From Metallyticus violacea (lineage: Eukaryota > Arthropoda > Insecta > Mantodea > Metallyticidae), in assembly GCA_030762175.1 (NCBI GenBank), contig JAUJEO010000019.1, positions 5,896,001 to 5,960,000 of the forward strand: 64,000 nt of DNA, written 5' to 3'. The position numbers and the translations under genes were made by a program. The notes beneath the pieces were generated by a model. That model worked only from the letters and a program-made list of their open reading frames with translations, was not told the origin of the DNA and made no database searches. Positions 21,598 to 35,030 of the stretch are shown here, piece by piece. The first letter of the stretch is position 1; every line of letters begins with the position of its first letter.

Positions 21598-23624
21598 ATA
21601 GCCTTAGACAAGCATATTATGCGCAAATATTCTCGAAAAGAAAAAAATTTTTTTTCGAAGTTTGGAAACTTCGTTAGAATCACTTTTTTTCCGTTCTTAT
21701 TTGAGATAACTTGTTCTCTTTCATTATACTAGTTTGATAGCCTCAGAAAAGCATATTATGCGCAAAGAATCTAGAAAAGAAAAAAATTTTTTTTCGAAGA
21801 TTGGAAACCTCGTTAGAATCACTTTTTTTCCGTTCTTATTTGAGATAACTGGTTCTCTTTCATTATACTAGTTTGATAGCCTCAGACAAGCATATTATGC
21901 GCAAATAATCTGGAAAAGAAAAAACTTTTTTTTCGAAGTTTGGAAACTTCCTTAGAATCACTTTTTTTCCATTCTTATTTGAGATAACTTGTTCTCTTTC
22001 ATTATTCTAGTTTGATAGCCTTAGACAAGCATATTATGCGCAAAGAATCTCGAAAAGAAAAAAAATTTTTTTCGAAGTTTGGAAACTTCGTTATAATCAC
22101 TTTTTTCCGTTCTTATTTAAGATTACTGGTTCTCTTTCATTATACTAGTTTGATAGCCTCAGACAAGCATATTATGCGCAAAGAATCTCGAAAAGAAAAA
22201 AATTTTTTTTCGAAGTTTGGAAACTTCGTTAGAATCACTTTTTTTCCGTTCTTATTTGAGATAACTGGTTCTCTTTCATTATACTAGTTTGATAGCCTTA
22301 GACAAGCATATTATGCGCAAAGAATCTCGAAAAGAAAAAATTTTTTTTTCGAAGTTAGGAAACTTCGTTAGAATCACTTTTTTTCCGTTCTTATTTAAGA
22401 TTACTGGTTCTCTTTCATTATACTATTTTGATAGCCTCAGACAAGCATATTTTGCGCAAAGAATCTCGAAAAGATTAAAATTTTATTTCGAAGTTTGGAA
22501 ACTTCGTTAGAATCACTTTTTTTCCGTTCTTATTTGAGATAACTGGTTCTCTTTCATTATACTAGTTTGATAGCCTCAGACAAGCATATTATGCGCAAAG
22601 AATCTCGAAAAGAAAAAAATTTTTTTTCGAAGTTTGGAAACTTCCTTAGAATCACTTTTTTTCCATTCTTATTTGAGATAACTTGTTCTCTTTCATTATA
22701 CTAGTTTGATAGCCTTAGAAAAGCATATTATGCGCAAAGAATCTCGAAAAGAAAAAAATTTTTTTTCGAAGTTTGGAAACTTCGTTAGAATCACTTTTTT
22801 TCCGTTCTTATTTAAGATAACTTGTTCTCTTTCATTATACTAGTTTGATAGCCTTAGACAAGCATATTATGCGCAAAGAATCTCGAAAAGAAAAAAATTT
22901 TTTTTCGAAGTTTGGAAACTACCTTAGAATCACTTTTTTTCCATTCTTATTTGAGATAACTTGTTCTCTTTCATTATACTTGTTTGATAGCCTTAGACAA
23001 GCATATTATGCGCAAAGAATCTCGAAAAGAAAAAAAATTTTTTTCGAAGTTTGGAAACTTTGTTAGAATCACTTTTTTTCCGTTCTTATTTGAGATAACT
23101 GGTTCTCTTTCATTATAATAGTTTGATAGCCTCAGACAAGCATATTATGCGCAAAGAATCTCGAAAAGAAAAAATTTTTTTTTCGAAGTTTGGAAACTTC
23201 GTTAGAATCACTTTTTTTCCATTCTTATTTGAGATAACTTGTTCTCTTTCATTATACTTGTTTGATAGCCTTAGACAAGCATATTATGCGCAAAGAATCT
23301 CGAAAAGAAAAAAATTTTTTTTCGAAGTTTGGAAACTTCGTTAGAATCACTTTTTTTCCGTTCTTATCTGAGATAACTGGTTCTCTTTCATTATACTAGT
23401 TTGATAGCCTCAGACAAGCATATTATGCGCAAAGAATCTCGAAAAGAAAAAAAATTTTTTTCGAAGTTTGGAAACTTCGTTAGAATCACTTTTTTTCCGT
23501 TCTTATTTGAGATAACTTGTTCTCTTTCATTATACTAGTTTGATAGCCTTAGACAAGCATATTATGCGCAAAGAATCTCGAAAAGAAAAAAATTTTTTTT
23601 CGAAGTTTGGAAACTTCGTTAGAA
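21598..23624. repeat. 19-monomer-offset duplication, copy 2
   Basis: This copy shares its order of variants with 18,960-20,985. The right edge of the match is near 23,624, where copy 1 goes on with GAAGCAC and CCATTC, while this copy goes on with GAATCAC, CCGTTC and the TCTCAGAA/GATTGG unit. The ~610 bp between the copies (20,985-21,598) is ordinary array with one GAAATTTCC unit. Confidence 0.83.
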
Positions 23625-25299
23625 TCACTTTTTTTCCGTTCTTATTTGAGATAACTGGTTCTCTTTCATTATACTAGTTTGATAGTCTCAGAAAAGCATA
23701 TTATGCGCAAAGAATCTAGAAAAGAAAAAAATTTTTTTTCGAAGATTGGAAACCTCGTTAGAATCACTTTTTTTCCGTTCTTATTTGAGATAACTGGTTC
23801 TCTTTCATTATACTAGTTTGATAGCCTCAGACAAGCATATTATGCGCAAAGAATCTCGAAAAGAAAAAAATTTTTTTTCGAAGTTTGGAAACTTCCTTAG
23901 AATCACTTTTTTTCCATTCTTATTTGAGATAACTTGTTCTCTTTCATTATACTTGTTTGATAGCCTTAGACATCCATATTATGCGCAAAGAATCTCGAAA
24001 AGAAAAAATTTTTTTTTCGAAGTTTGGAAACTTCGTTAGAATCACTTTTTTTCCGTTCTTATTTGAGATAACTGGTTCTCTTTCATTATACTAGTTTGAT
24101 AGCCTCAGACAAGCATATTATGCGCAAAGAATCTCGAAAAGAAAAAAATTTTTTTTCGAAGTTTGGAAACTTCCTTAGAATCACTTTTTTTCCATTCTTA
24201 TTTGAGATAACTTGTTCTCTTTCATTATACTTGTTTGATAGCCTTAGACAAGCATATTATGCACAAAGAATCTCGAAAAGAAAAAAATTTTTTTTCGAAG
24301 TTTGGAAACTTCGTTATAATCACTTTTTTCCGTTCTTATTTAAGATTACTGGTTCTCTTTCATTATACTAGTTTGATAGCCTCAGACAAGCATATTATGC
24401 GCAATGAATCTCGAAAAGAAAAAAATTTTTTTTCGAAGTTTGGAAACTTCGTTAGAATCACTTTTTTTCCGTTCTTATTTGAGATAACTTGTTCTCTTTC
24501 ATTATACTAGTTTGATAGCCTTAGACAAGCATATTATGCGCAAAGAATCTCGAAAAGAAAAAATTTTTTTTTCGAAGTTAGGAAACTTCGTTAGAATCAC
24601 TTTTTTTCCGTTCTTATTTAAGATTACTGGTTCTCTTTCATTATACTAGTTTGATAGCCTCAGACAAGCATATTTTGCGCAAAGAATCTCGAAAAGATTA
24701 AAATTTTATTTCGAAGTTTGGAAACTTCGTTAGAATCACTTTTTTTCCGTTCTTATTTGAGATAACTGGTTCTCTTTCATTATACTAGTTTGATAGCCTC
24801 AGACAAGCATATTATGCGCAAAGAATCTCGAAAAGAAAAACATTTTTTTTCGAAGTTTGGAAACTTCCTTAGAATCACTTTTTTTCCATTCTTATTTGAG
24901 ATAACTTGTTCTCTTTCATTATACTAGTTTGATAGCCTTAGACAAGCATATTATGCGCAAAGAATCTCGAAAAGAAAAAAATTTTTTTTCGAAGTTTGGA
25001 AACTTCGTTAGAATCACTTTTTTCCGTTCTTATTTGAGATAACTTGTTCTCTTTCATTATACTAGTTTGATAGCCTTAGACAAGCATATTATGCGCAAAG
25101 AATCTCGAAAAGAAAAAAATTTTTTTTCGAAGTTTGGAAAATTCGTTAGAATCACTTTTTTTCCGTTCTTATTTAAGATTACTGGTTCTCTTTCATTATA
25201 CTAGTTTGATAGCCTCAGACAAGCATATTATGCGCAAAGAATCTCGAAAAGAAAAAAATTTTATTTCGAAGTTTGGAAACTTCGTTAGAATCACTTATT

Positions 25300-28220
25300 T
25301 TCCGTTCTTATTTGAGATAACTGGTTCTCTTTCATTATACTATTTTGATAGCCTCAGAAAAGCATATTATGCGCAAAGAATCTCTAAAAGAAAAAATTTT
25401 TTTTTCGAAGTTTGGAAACTTCGTTAGAAGCACTTTTTTTCCATTCTTATTTGAGATAACTTGTTCTCTTTCATTATACTTGTTTGATAGCCTTAGACAA
25501 GCATATTATGCGCAAAGAATCTCGAAAAGAAAAAAATTTTTTTTTCGAAGTTTGGAAACTTCGTTAGAATCACTTTTTTTCCGTTCTTATCTGAGATAAC
25601 TGGTTCTCTTTCATTATACTAGTTTGATAGCCTCAGACAAGCATATTATGCGCAAAGAATCTCGAAAAGAAAAAAAAATTTTTTCGAAGTTTGGAAACTT
25701 CGTTAGAATCACTTTTTTTCCGTTCTTATTTGAGATAACTTGTTCTCTTTCATTATACTAGTTTGATAGCCTTAGACAAGCATATTATGCGCAAAGAATC
25801 TCGAAAAGAAAAAAATTTTTTTTCGAAGTTTGGAAACTTCGTTAGAATCACTTTTTTTCCGTTCTTATTTGAGATAACTGGTTCTCTTTCATTATACTAG
25901 TTTGATAGTCTCAGAAAAGCATATTATGAGTAAAGAATCTAGAAAAGAAAAAAATTTTTTTTCGAAGATTGGAAACCTCGTTAGAATCACTTTTTTTCCG
26001 TTCTTATTTGAGATAACTGGTTCTCTTTCATTATACTAGTTTGATAGCCTCAGACAAGCATATTATGCGCAAAGAATCTCGAAAAGAAAAAAATTTTTTT
26101 TCGAAGTTTGGAAACTTCCTTAGAATCACTTTTTTTCCATTCTTATTTGAGATAACTTGTTCTCTTTCATTATACTTGTTTGATAGCCTTAGACAAGCAT
26201 ATTATGCGCAAAGAATCTCGAAAAGAAAAAAATTTTTTTTCGAAGTTTGGAAACTTCGTTAGAATCACTTTTTTTCCGTTCTTATTTGAGATAACTGGTT
26301 CTCTTTCATTATACTAGTTTGATAGCCTCAGACAAGCATATTATGCGCAAAGAATCTCGAAAAGAAAAAAATTTTTTTTCGAAGTTTGGAAACTTCCTTA
26401 GAATCACTTTTTTTCCATTCTTATTTGAGATAACTTGTTCTCTTTCATTATACTTGTTTGATAGCCTTAGACAAGCATATTATGCACAAAGAATCTCGAA
26501 AAGAAAAAAATTTTTTTTCGAAGTTTGGAAACTTCGTTATAATCACTTTTTTCCGTTCTTATTTAAGATTACTGGTTCTCTTTCATTATACTAGTTTGAT
26601 AGCCTCAGATAAGCATATTTTGCGCAAAGAATCTCGAAAAGATTAAAATTTTATTTCAAAGTTTGGAAACTTCGTTAGAATCACTTTTTTTCCGTTCTTA
26701 TTTGAGATAACTAGTTCTCTTTCATTATACTAGTTTGATAGCCTCAGACAAGCATATTATGCGCAAAGAATCTCGAAAAGAAAAAAAATTTTTTTCGAAG
26801 TTTGGAAACTTCCTTAGAATCACTTTTTTTCCATTCTTATTTGAGATAACTTGTTCTCTTTCATTATACTAGTTTGATAGCCTTAGACAAGCATATTATG
26901 CGCAAAGAATCTCGAAAAGAAAAAAATTTTTTTTCGAAGTTTGGAAACTTCGTTAGAATCACTTTTTTTCCGTTCTTATTTGAGATAACTTGTTCTCTTT
27001 CATTATACTAGTTTGATAGCCTTAGACAAGCATATTATGCGCAAAGAATCTCGAAAAGAAAAAAATTTTTTTTCGAAGTTTGGAAACTTCCTTAGAATCA
27101 CTTTTTTTCCGTTCTTATTTGAGATAACTGGTTCTCTTTCATTATACTAGTTTGATAGTCTCAGAAAAGCATATTATGAGCAAAGAATCTAGAAAAGAAA
27201 AAAATTTTTTTTCGAAGATTGGAAACCTCGTTAGAATCACTTTTTTTCCGTTCTTATTTGAGATAACTGGTTCTCTTTCATTATACTAGTTTGATAGCCT
27301 CAGACAAGCATATTATGCGCAAAGAATCTCGAAAAGAAAAAAATTTTTTTTCGAAGTTTGGAAACTTCCTTAGAATCACTTTTTTTCCATTCTTATTTGA
27401 GATAACTTGTTCTCTTTCATTATACTTGTTTGATAGCCTTAGACAAGCATATTATGCGCAAAGAATCTCGAAAAGAAAAAAATTTTTTTTCGAAGTTTGG
27501 AAACTTCGTTAGAATCACTTTTTTTCCGTTCTTATTTGAGATAACTGGTTCTCTTTCATTATACTAGTTTGATAGCCTCAGACAAGCATATTATGCGCAA
27601 AGAATCTCGAAAAGAAAAAAATTTTTTTTCGAAGTTTGGAAACTTCCTTAGAATCACTTTTTTTCCATTCTTATTTGAGATAACTTGTTCTCTTTCATTA
27701 TACTTGTTTGATAGCCTTAGACAAGCATATTATGCACAAAGAATCTCGAAAAGAAAAAAATTTTTTTTCGAAGTTTGGAAACTTCGTTATAATCACTTTT
27801 TTCCGTTCTTATTTAAGATTACTGGTTCTCTTTCATTATACTAGTTTGATAGCCTCAGACAAGCATATTATGCGCAAAGAATCTCGAAAAGAAAAAAATT
27901 TTTTTTCGAAGTTTGGAAACTTCGTTAGAATCACTTTTTTTCCGTTCTTATTTGAGATAACTTGTTCTCTTTCATTATACTAGTTTGATAGCCTTAGACA
28001 AGCATATTATGCGCAAAGAATCTCGAAAAGAAAAAAATTTTTTTTCGAAGTTTGGAAATTTCCTTAGAAATACTTTTTTTCCATTCTTATTTGAGATAAC
28101 TTGTTCTCTTTCATTATACTTGTTTGATAGCCTTAGACAAGCATATTATGCGCAAAGAATCTCGAAAAGAAAAAAATTTTTTTTCGAAGTTTGGCAACTT
28201 CGTTAGAATCACTTTTTTTT
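25300..28220. repeat. 21-monomer (2,919 bp) tandem duplication, copy 1
   Basis: The segment repeats at an offset of exactly 2,919 bp (21 x 139). Shared rare marks, in order, are GAAGCAC (25,427 / 28,346), a 16-base A7T9 block (25,523 / 28,442), TATGAGTAAAG (25,926 / 28,845), CAGATAAGC (26,606 / 29,525), TTTCAAAG (26,654 / 29,573), CTAGTTCTC (26,711 / 29,630), TATGAGCAAAG (27,176 / 30,095), TTAGAAATAC (28,064 / 30,983) and TTTGGCAAC (28,190 / 31,109). I found no difference at any site compared. Confidence 0.9.
25680..26608. repeat. Nine-monomer-offset repeat inside the 21-monomer unit
   Basis: This segment recurs at 26,930-27,858, an offset of 1,250 bp (nine monomers, one of them the 138-bp T6 form). 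Both carry the unusual TATGAG in place of TATGCG and the same following units, including TATGCACAAAG. They differ at TATGAGT versus TATGAGC and at CTTCG versus CTTCC near 25,841 and 27,091. Because each 21-monomer copy contains this pair, the segment occurs four times between 25.7 and 30.8 kb. The nine-monomer event is older than the 21-monomer duplication. Confidence 0.8.
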
Positions 28221-31140
28221 CCGTTCTTATTTGAGATAACTGGTTCTCTTTCATTATACTATTTTGATAGCCTCAGAAAAGCATATTATGCGCAAAGAAT
28301 CTCTAAAAGAAAAAATTTTTTTTTCGAAGTTTGGAAACTTCGTTAGAAGCACTTTTTTTCCATTCTTATTTGAGATAACTTGTTCTCTTTCATTATACTT
28401 GTTTGATAGCCTTAGACAAGCATATTATGCGCAAAGAATCTCGAAAAGAAAAAAATTTTTTTTTCGAAGTTTGGAAACTTCGTTAGAATCACTTTTTTTC
28501 CGTTCTTATCTGAGATAACTGGTTCTCTTTCATTATACTAGTTTGATAGCCTCAGACAAGCATATTATGCGCAAAGAATCTCGAAAAGAAAAAAAAATTT
28601 TTTCGAAGTTTGGAAACTTCGTTAGAATCACTTTTTTTCCGTTCTTATTTGAGATAACTTGTTCTCTTTCATTATACTAGTTTGATAGCCTTAGACAAGC
28701 ATATTATGCGCAAAGAATCTCGAAAAGAAAAAAATTTTTTTTCGAAGTTTGGAAACTTCGTTAGAATCACTTTTTTTCCGTTCTTATTTGAGATAACTGG
28801 TTCTCTTTCATTATACTAGTTTGATAGTCTCAGAAAAGCATATTATGAGTAAAGAATCTAGAAAAGAAAAAAATTTTTTTTCGAAGATTGGAAACCTCGT
28901 TAGAATCACTTTTTTTCCGTTCTTATTTGAGATAACTGGTTCTCTTTCATTATACTAGTTTGATAGCCTCAGACAAGCATATTATGCGCAAAGAATCTCG
29001 AAAAGAAAAAAATTTTTTTTCGAAGTTTGGAAACTTCCTTAGAATCACTTTTTTTCCATTCTTATTTGAGATAACTTGTTCTCTTTCATTATACTTGTTT
29101 GATAGCCTTAGACAAGCATATTATGCGCAAAGAATCTCGAAAAGAAAAAAATTTTTTTTCGAAGTTTGGAAACTTCGTTAGAATCACTTTTTTTCCGTTC
29201 TTATTTGAGATAACTGGTTCTCTTTCATTATACTAGTTTGATAGCCTCAGACAAGCATATTATGCGCAAAGAATCTCGAAAAGAAAAAAATTTTTTTTCG
29301 AAGTTTGGAAACTTCCTTAGAATCACTTTTTTTCCATTCTTATTTGAGATAACTTGTTCTCTTTCATTATACTTGTTTGATAGCCTTAGACAAGCATATT
29401 ATGCACAAAGAATCTCGAAAAGAAAAAAATTTTTTTTCGAAGTTTGGAAACTTCGTTATAATCACTTTTTTCCGTTCTTATTTAAGATTACTGGTTCTCT
29501 TTCATTATACTAGTTTGATAGCCTCAGATAAGCATATTTTGCGCAAAGAATCTCGAAAAGATTAAAATTTTATTTCAAAGTTTGGAAACTTCGTTAGAAT
29601 CACTTTTTTTCCGTTCTTATTTGAGATAACTAGTTCTCTTTCATTATACTAGTTTGATAGCCTCAGACAAGCATATTATGCGCAAAGAATCTCGAAAAGA
29701 AAAAAAATTTTTTTCGAAGTTTGGAAACTTCCTTAGAATCACTTTTTTTCCATTCTTATTTGAGATAACTTGTTCTCTTTCATTATACTAGTTTGATAGC
29801 CTTAGACAAGCATATTATGCGCAAAGAATCTCGAAAAGAAAAAAATTTTTTTTCGAAGTTTGGAAACTTCGTTAGAATCACTTTTTTTCCGTTCTTATTT
29901 GAGATAACTTGTTCTCTTTCATTATACTAGTTTGATAGCCTTAGACAAGCATATTATGCGCAAAGAATCTCGAAAAGAAAAAAATTTTTTTTCGAAGTTT
30001 GGAAACTTCCTTAGAATCACTTTTTTTCCGTTCTTATTTGAGATAACTGGTTCTCTTTCATTATACTAGTTTGATAGTCTCAGAAAAGCATATTATGAGC
30101 AAAGAATCTAGAAAAGAAAAAAATTTTTTTTCGAAGATTGGAAACCTCGTTAGAATCACTTTTTTTCCGTTCTTATTTGAGATAACTGGTTCTCTTTCAT
30201 TATACTAGTTTGATAGCCTCAGACAAGCATATTATGCGCAAAGAATCTCGAAAAGAAAAAAATTTTTTTTCGAAGTTTGGAAACTTCCTTAGAATCACTT
30301 TTTTTCCATTCTTATTTGAGATAACTTGTTCTCTTTCATTATACTTGTTTGATAGCCTTAGACAAGCATATTATGCGCAAAGAATCTCGAAAAGAAAAAA
30401 ATTTTTTTTCGAAGTTTGGAAACTTCGTTAGAATCACTTTTTTTCCGTTCTTATTTGAGATAACTGGTTCTCTTTCATTATACTAGTTTGATAGCCTCAG
30501 ACAAGCATATTATGCGCAAAGAATCTCGAAAAGAAAAAAATTTTTTTTCGAAGTTTGGAAACTTCCTTAGAATCACTTTTTTTCCATTCTTATTTGAGAT
30601 AACTTGTTCTCTTTCATTATACTTGTTTGATAGCCTTAGACAAGCATATTATGCACAAAGAATCTCGAAAAGAAAAAAATTTTTTTTCGAAGTTTGGAAA
30701 CTTCGTTATAATCACTTTTTTCCGTTCTTATTTAAGATTACTGGTTCTCTTTCATTATACTAGTTTGATAGCCTCAGACAAGCATATTATGCGCAAAGAA
30801 TCTCGAAAAGAAAAAAATTTTTTTTCGAAGTTTGGAAACTTCGTTAGAATCACTTTTTTTCCGTTCTTATTTGAGATAACTTGTTCTCTTTCATTATACT
30901 AGTTTGATAGCCTTAGACAAGCATATTATGCGCAAAGAATCTCGAAAAGAAAAAAATTTTTTTTCGAAGTTTGGAAATTTCCTTAGAAATACTTTTTTTC
31001 CATTCTTATTTGAGATAACTTGTTCTCTTTCATTATACTTGTTTGATAGCCTTAGACAAGCATATTATGCGCAAAGAATCTCGAAAAGAAAAAAATTTTT
31101 TTTCGAAGTTTGGCAACTTCGTTAGAATCACTTTTTTTTC
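28220..31140. repeat. 21-monomer tandem duplication, copy 2
   Basis: This is the immediate downstream copy of 25,300-28,220. It starts with the CTATTTTGATAG unit near 28,260 and ends with the TTTGGCAAC unit followed by a T8 tract near 31,131, the same as the end of copy 1. The next unit, from ~31,170, carries CTAGTTTGATAG and CCTCAGAC with GAAAAGACAAAAA, so the right edge lies at ~31,140-31,175. The apparent identity and the exact 21-monomer period make this one of the youngest events in the window, unless it is an assembly artefact. Confidence 0.88.
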
Positions 31141-31179
31141 CGTTCTTATTTGAGATAACTGGTTCTCTTTCATTATACT

Positions 31180-33480
31180 AGTTTGATAGCCTCAGACAAG
31201 CATATTATGCGCAAAGAATCTCGAAAAGACAAAAATTTTTTTTCGAAGTTTGGAAACTTCCTTAGAATCACTTTTTTTCCATTCTTATTTGAGATAACTT
31301 GTTCTCTTTCATTATACTTGTTTGATAGCCGTAGACAAGCATATTATGCGCAAAGAATCTCGAAAAGAAAAAAATTTTTTTCGAAGTTTGGAAACTTCGT
31401 TAGAATCACTTTTTTTCCGTTCTTATTTGAGATAACTGGTTCTCTTTCATTATACTAGTTTGATAGCCTCAGACAAGCATATTATGCGCAAAGAATCTCG
31501 AAAAGAAAAAAATTTTTTTTCGAAGTTTGGAAATTTCCTTAGAATCACTTTTTTTCCATTCTTATTTGAGATAACTTGTTCTGTTTCATTATACTTGTTT
31601 GATAGCCTTAGACAAGCATATTATGCGCAAAGAATCTCGAAAAGAAAAAAATTTTTTTTCAAAGTTTGGAAACTTCGTTATAATCACTTTTTTTCCGTTC
31701 TTATTTAAGATTACTGGTTCTCTTTCATTATACTAGTTTGATAGCCTCAGACAAGCATATTATGCGCAAAGAATCTCGAAAAGAAAAAAATTTTTTTTCG
31801 AAGTTTGGAAACTTCGTTATAATCACTTTTTTCCGTTCTTATTTAAGATTACTGGTTCTCTTTCATTATACTAGTTTGATAGCCTTAGACAAGCATATTA
31901 TGCGCAAAGAATCTCGAAAAGAAAAAATTTTTTTTTCGAAGTTAGGAATCTTCGTTAGAATCACTTTTTTTCCGTTCTTATTTAAGATTACTGGTTCTCT
32001 TTCATTATACTAGTTTGATAGCCTCAGACAAGCATATTTTGCGCAAAGAATCTCGAAAAGATTAAAATTTTATTTCGAAGTTTGGAAACTTCGTTAGAAT
32101 CACTTTTTTTCCGTTCTTATTTGAGATAACTGGTTCTCTTTCATTATACTAGTTTGATAGCCTTAGACAAGCATATTATGCGCAAAGAATCTCGAAAAGA
32201 AAAAAATTTTTTTTCGAAGTTTGGAAACTTCGTTAGAATCACTTTTTTTCCGTTCTTATTTAAGATTACTGGTTCTCTTTCATTATACTAGTTTGATAGC
32301 CTCAGACAAGCATATTAAGAGCAAAGAATCTCGAAAAGAAAAAAATTTTTTTTCGAAGTTTGGAAACTTCGTTAGAATCATTTTTTTTCCGTTCTTATTT
32401 AAGATTACTGGTTCTCTTTCATTATACTAGTTTGATAGCCTCAGACAAGCATATTTTGCGCAAAGAATCTCGAAAAGATTAAAATTTTATTTCGAAGTTT
32501 GGAAACTTCGTTAGAATCACTTTTTTTCCGTTCTTATTTGAGATAACTGGTTCTCTTTCATTATACTAGTTTGATAGCCTCAGGCAAGCATATTATGCGC
32601 AAAGAATCTCGAAAAGAAAAAAAAAATTTTTTTCGAAGTTTGGAAACTTCCTTAGAATCACTTTTTTTCCATTCTTATTTGAGATAACTTGTTCTCTTTC
32701 ATTATACTAGTTTGATAGCCTTAGAGAAGCATATTATGCGCAAAGAATCTCGAAAAGAAAAAAAATTTTTTTCGAAGTTTGGAAACTTCGTTAGAATCAC
32801 TTTTTTTCCGTTCTTATTTAAGATAACTTGTTCTCTTTCATTATACTAGTTTGATAGCCTTAGACAAGCATATTATGCGCAAAGAATCTCGAAAAGAAAA
32901 AAATTTTTTTTCGAAGTTTGGAAACTTCCTTAGAATCACTTTTTTTCCATTCTTATTTGAGATAACTTGTTCTCTTTCATTATACTTGTTTGATAGCCGT
33001 AGACAAGCATATTATGCGCAAAGAATCTCGAAAAGAAAAATTTTTTTTTCGAAGTTTGGAAACTTCGTTAGAATCACTTTTTTTCCGTTCTTATTTGAGA
33101 TAACTGGTTCTCTTTCATTATACTAGTTTGATAGCCTCAGACAAGCATATTATGCGCAAAGAATCTCGAAAAGAAAAAAATTTTTTTTCGAAGTTTGGAA
33201 ATTTCCTTAGAATCACTTTTTTTCCATTCTTATTTGAGATAACTTGTTCTGTTTCATTATACTTGTTTGATAGCCTTAGACAAGCATATTATGCGCAAAG
33301 AATCTCGAAAAGAAAAAAAATTTTTTTCAAAGTTTGGAAACTTCGTTATAATCACTTTTTTTCCGTTCTTATTTAAGATTACTGGTTCTCTTTCATTATA
33401 CTAGTTTGATAGCCTCAGACAAGCATATTATGCGCAAAGAATCTCGAAAAGAAAAAAATTTTTTTTCGAAGTTTGGAAAC
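31180..33480. repeat. 12-monomer-offset repeat with GATAGCCGTAG mark
   Basis: Units near 31.26-31.80 kb recur near 32.93-33.47 kb at an offset of 1,668 bp (12 x 139), sharing GATAGCCGTAG (31,325 / 32,993), GAAATTTCC, CTGTTTCATT (31,582 / 33,250) and TTTCAAAG. The same run recurs at ~36.3-36.85 kb and 43.3-43.8 kb, where it sits inside the 50-monomer duplication. Between the two local copies are two GATTAAAA landmark units (32,060 and 32,477) and a unit with the longest A/T block seen (A10T7, ~32,617). The four copies share CTGTTTC, found nowhere else that I noticed. Confidence 0.78.
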
Positions 33481-33499
33481 TTCGTTAGAATCACTTTTT

Positions 33500-35030
33500 T
33501 TCCGTTCTTATTTGAGATAACTTGTTCTCTTTCATTATACTAGTTTGATAGCCTTAGACAAGCATATTATGCGCAAATATTCTCGAAAAGAAAAAAAATT
33601 TTTTTCGAAGTTTGGAAACTTCGTTAGAATCACTTTTTTTCCGTTCTTATTTGAGATAACTGGTTCTCTTTCATTATACTAGTTTGATAGCCTCAGAAAA
33701 GCATATTATGCGCAAAGAATCTAGAAAAGAAAAAAATTTTTTTTCGAAGATTGGAAACCTCGTTAGAATCACTTTTTTTCCGTTCTTATTTGAGATAACT
33801 GGTTCTCTTTCATTATACTAATTTGATAGCCTCAGACAAGCATATTATGCGCAAATAATCTGGAAAAGAAAAAAATTTTTTTTCGAAGTTTGGAAACTTC
33901 CTTAGAATCACTATTTTTCCATTCTTATTTGAGATAACTTCTTCTCTTTCATTATTCTAGTTTGATAGCCTTAGACAAGCATATTATGCGCAAAGAATCT
34001 CGAAAAGAAAAAAATTTTTTTTAAGAAGTTTGGAAACTTCGTTAGAATCACTTTTTTTCCGTTCTTATTTAAGATAACTTGTTCTCTTTCATTATACTAG
34101 TTTGATAGCCTTAGACAAGCATATTATGCGCAAAGAATCTCGAAAAGAAAAAAATTTTTTTTCGAAGTTTGGAAACTTCGTTATAATCACTTTTTTTCCG
34201 TTCTTATTTAAGATTACTGGTTCTCTTTCATTATACTAGTTTGATAGCCTCAGACAAGCATATTATGCGCAAAGAATCTCGAAAAGAAAAAAAATTTTTT
34301 TCGAAGTTTGGAAACTTCGTTAGAATCACTTTTTTTCCGTTCTTATTTGAGATAACTTGTTCTCTTTCATTATACTAGTTTGATAGCCTCAGACAAGCAT
34401 ATTATGCGCAAAGAATCTCGAAAAGAAAAAAAATTTTTTTCGAAGTTTGGAAACTTCGTTAGAATCACTTTTTTTCCGTTCTTATTTGAGATAACTGGTT
34501 CTCTTTCATTATACTAGTTTGATAGCCTCAGACAAGCATATTATGCGCAAAGAATCTCGAAAAGAAAAAAATTTTTTTTCGAAGTTTGGAAACTTCCTTA
34601 GAATCACTTTTTTTCCATTCTTATTTGAGATAACTTGTTCTCTTTCATTATACTAGTTTGATAGCCTTAGACAAGCATATTATGCGCAAAGAATCTCGAA
34701 AAGAAAAAAATTTTTTTTCGAAGTTTGGAAACTTTGTTAGAATCACTTTTTTTCCGTTCTTAATTAAGATTACTGGTTCTCTTTCATTATACTAGTTTGA
34801 TAGCCTCAGACAAGCATATTATGCGCAAAGAATCTCGAAAAGAAAAAAATTTTTTTTCGAAGTTTGGAAACTTCGTTAGAATCACTTTTTTTCCGTTCTT
34901 ATTTGAGATAACTTGTTCTCTTTCATTATACTAGTTTGATAGCCTTAGACAAGCATATTATGCGCAAAGAATCTCGAAAAGAAAAAAAATTTTTTTCGAA
35001 GTTTGGAAACTTCGTTAGAATCACTTTTTT
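33500..35030. repeat. Segment related to ~7.2-8.8 kb of block S
   Basis: The order CAAATATTCTCG, CCTCAGAA / ATCTAG / GATTGG, CAAATAATCTGG (33,852), CTTCTTC with TTTAAGAAG, TTATAATCAC and then AAGATTACTGG matches ~7.25-8.7 kb at an offset of 26,261 bp (189 monomers minus 10 bases). A mark such as CACTATTTTTCC near 33,910 is local. Near 34,990-35,050 one AAGATTACTGG monomer present in block S is skipped, and the array passes straight to the CTATTTTG unit, where the 50-monomer duplication begins. Confidence 0.7.
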
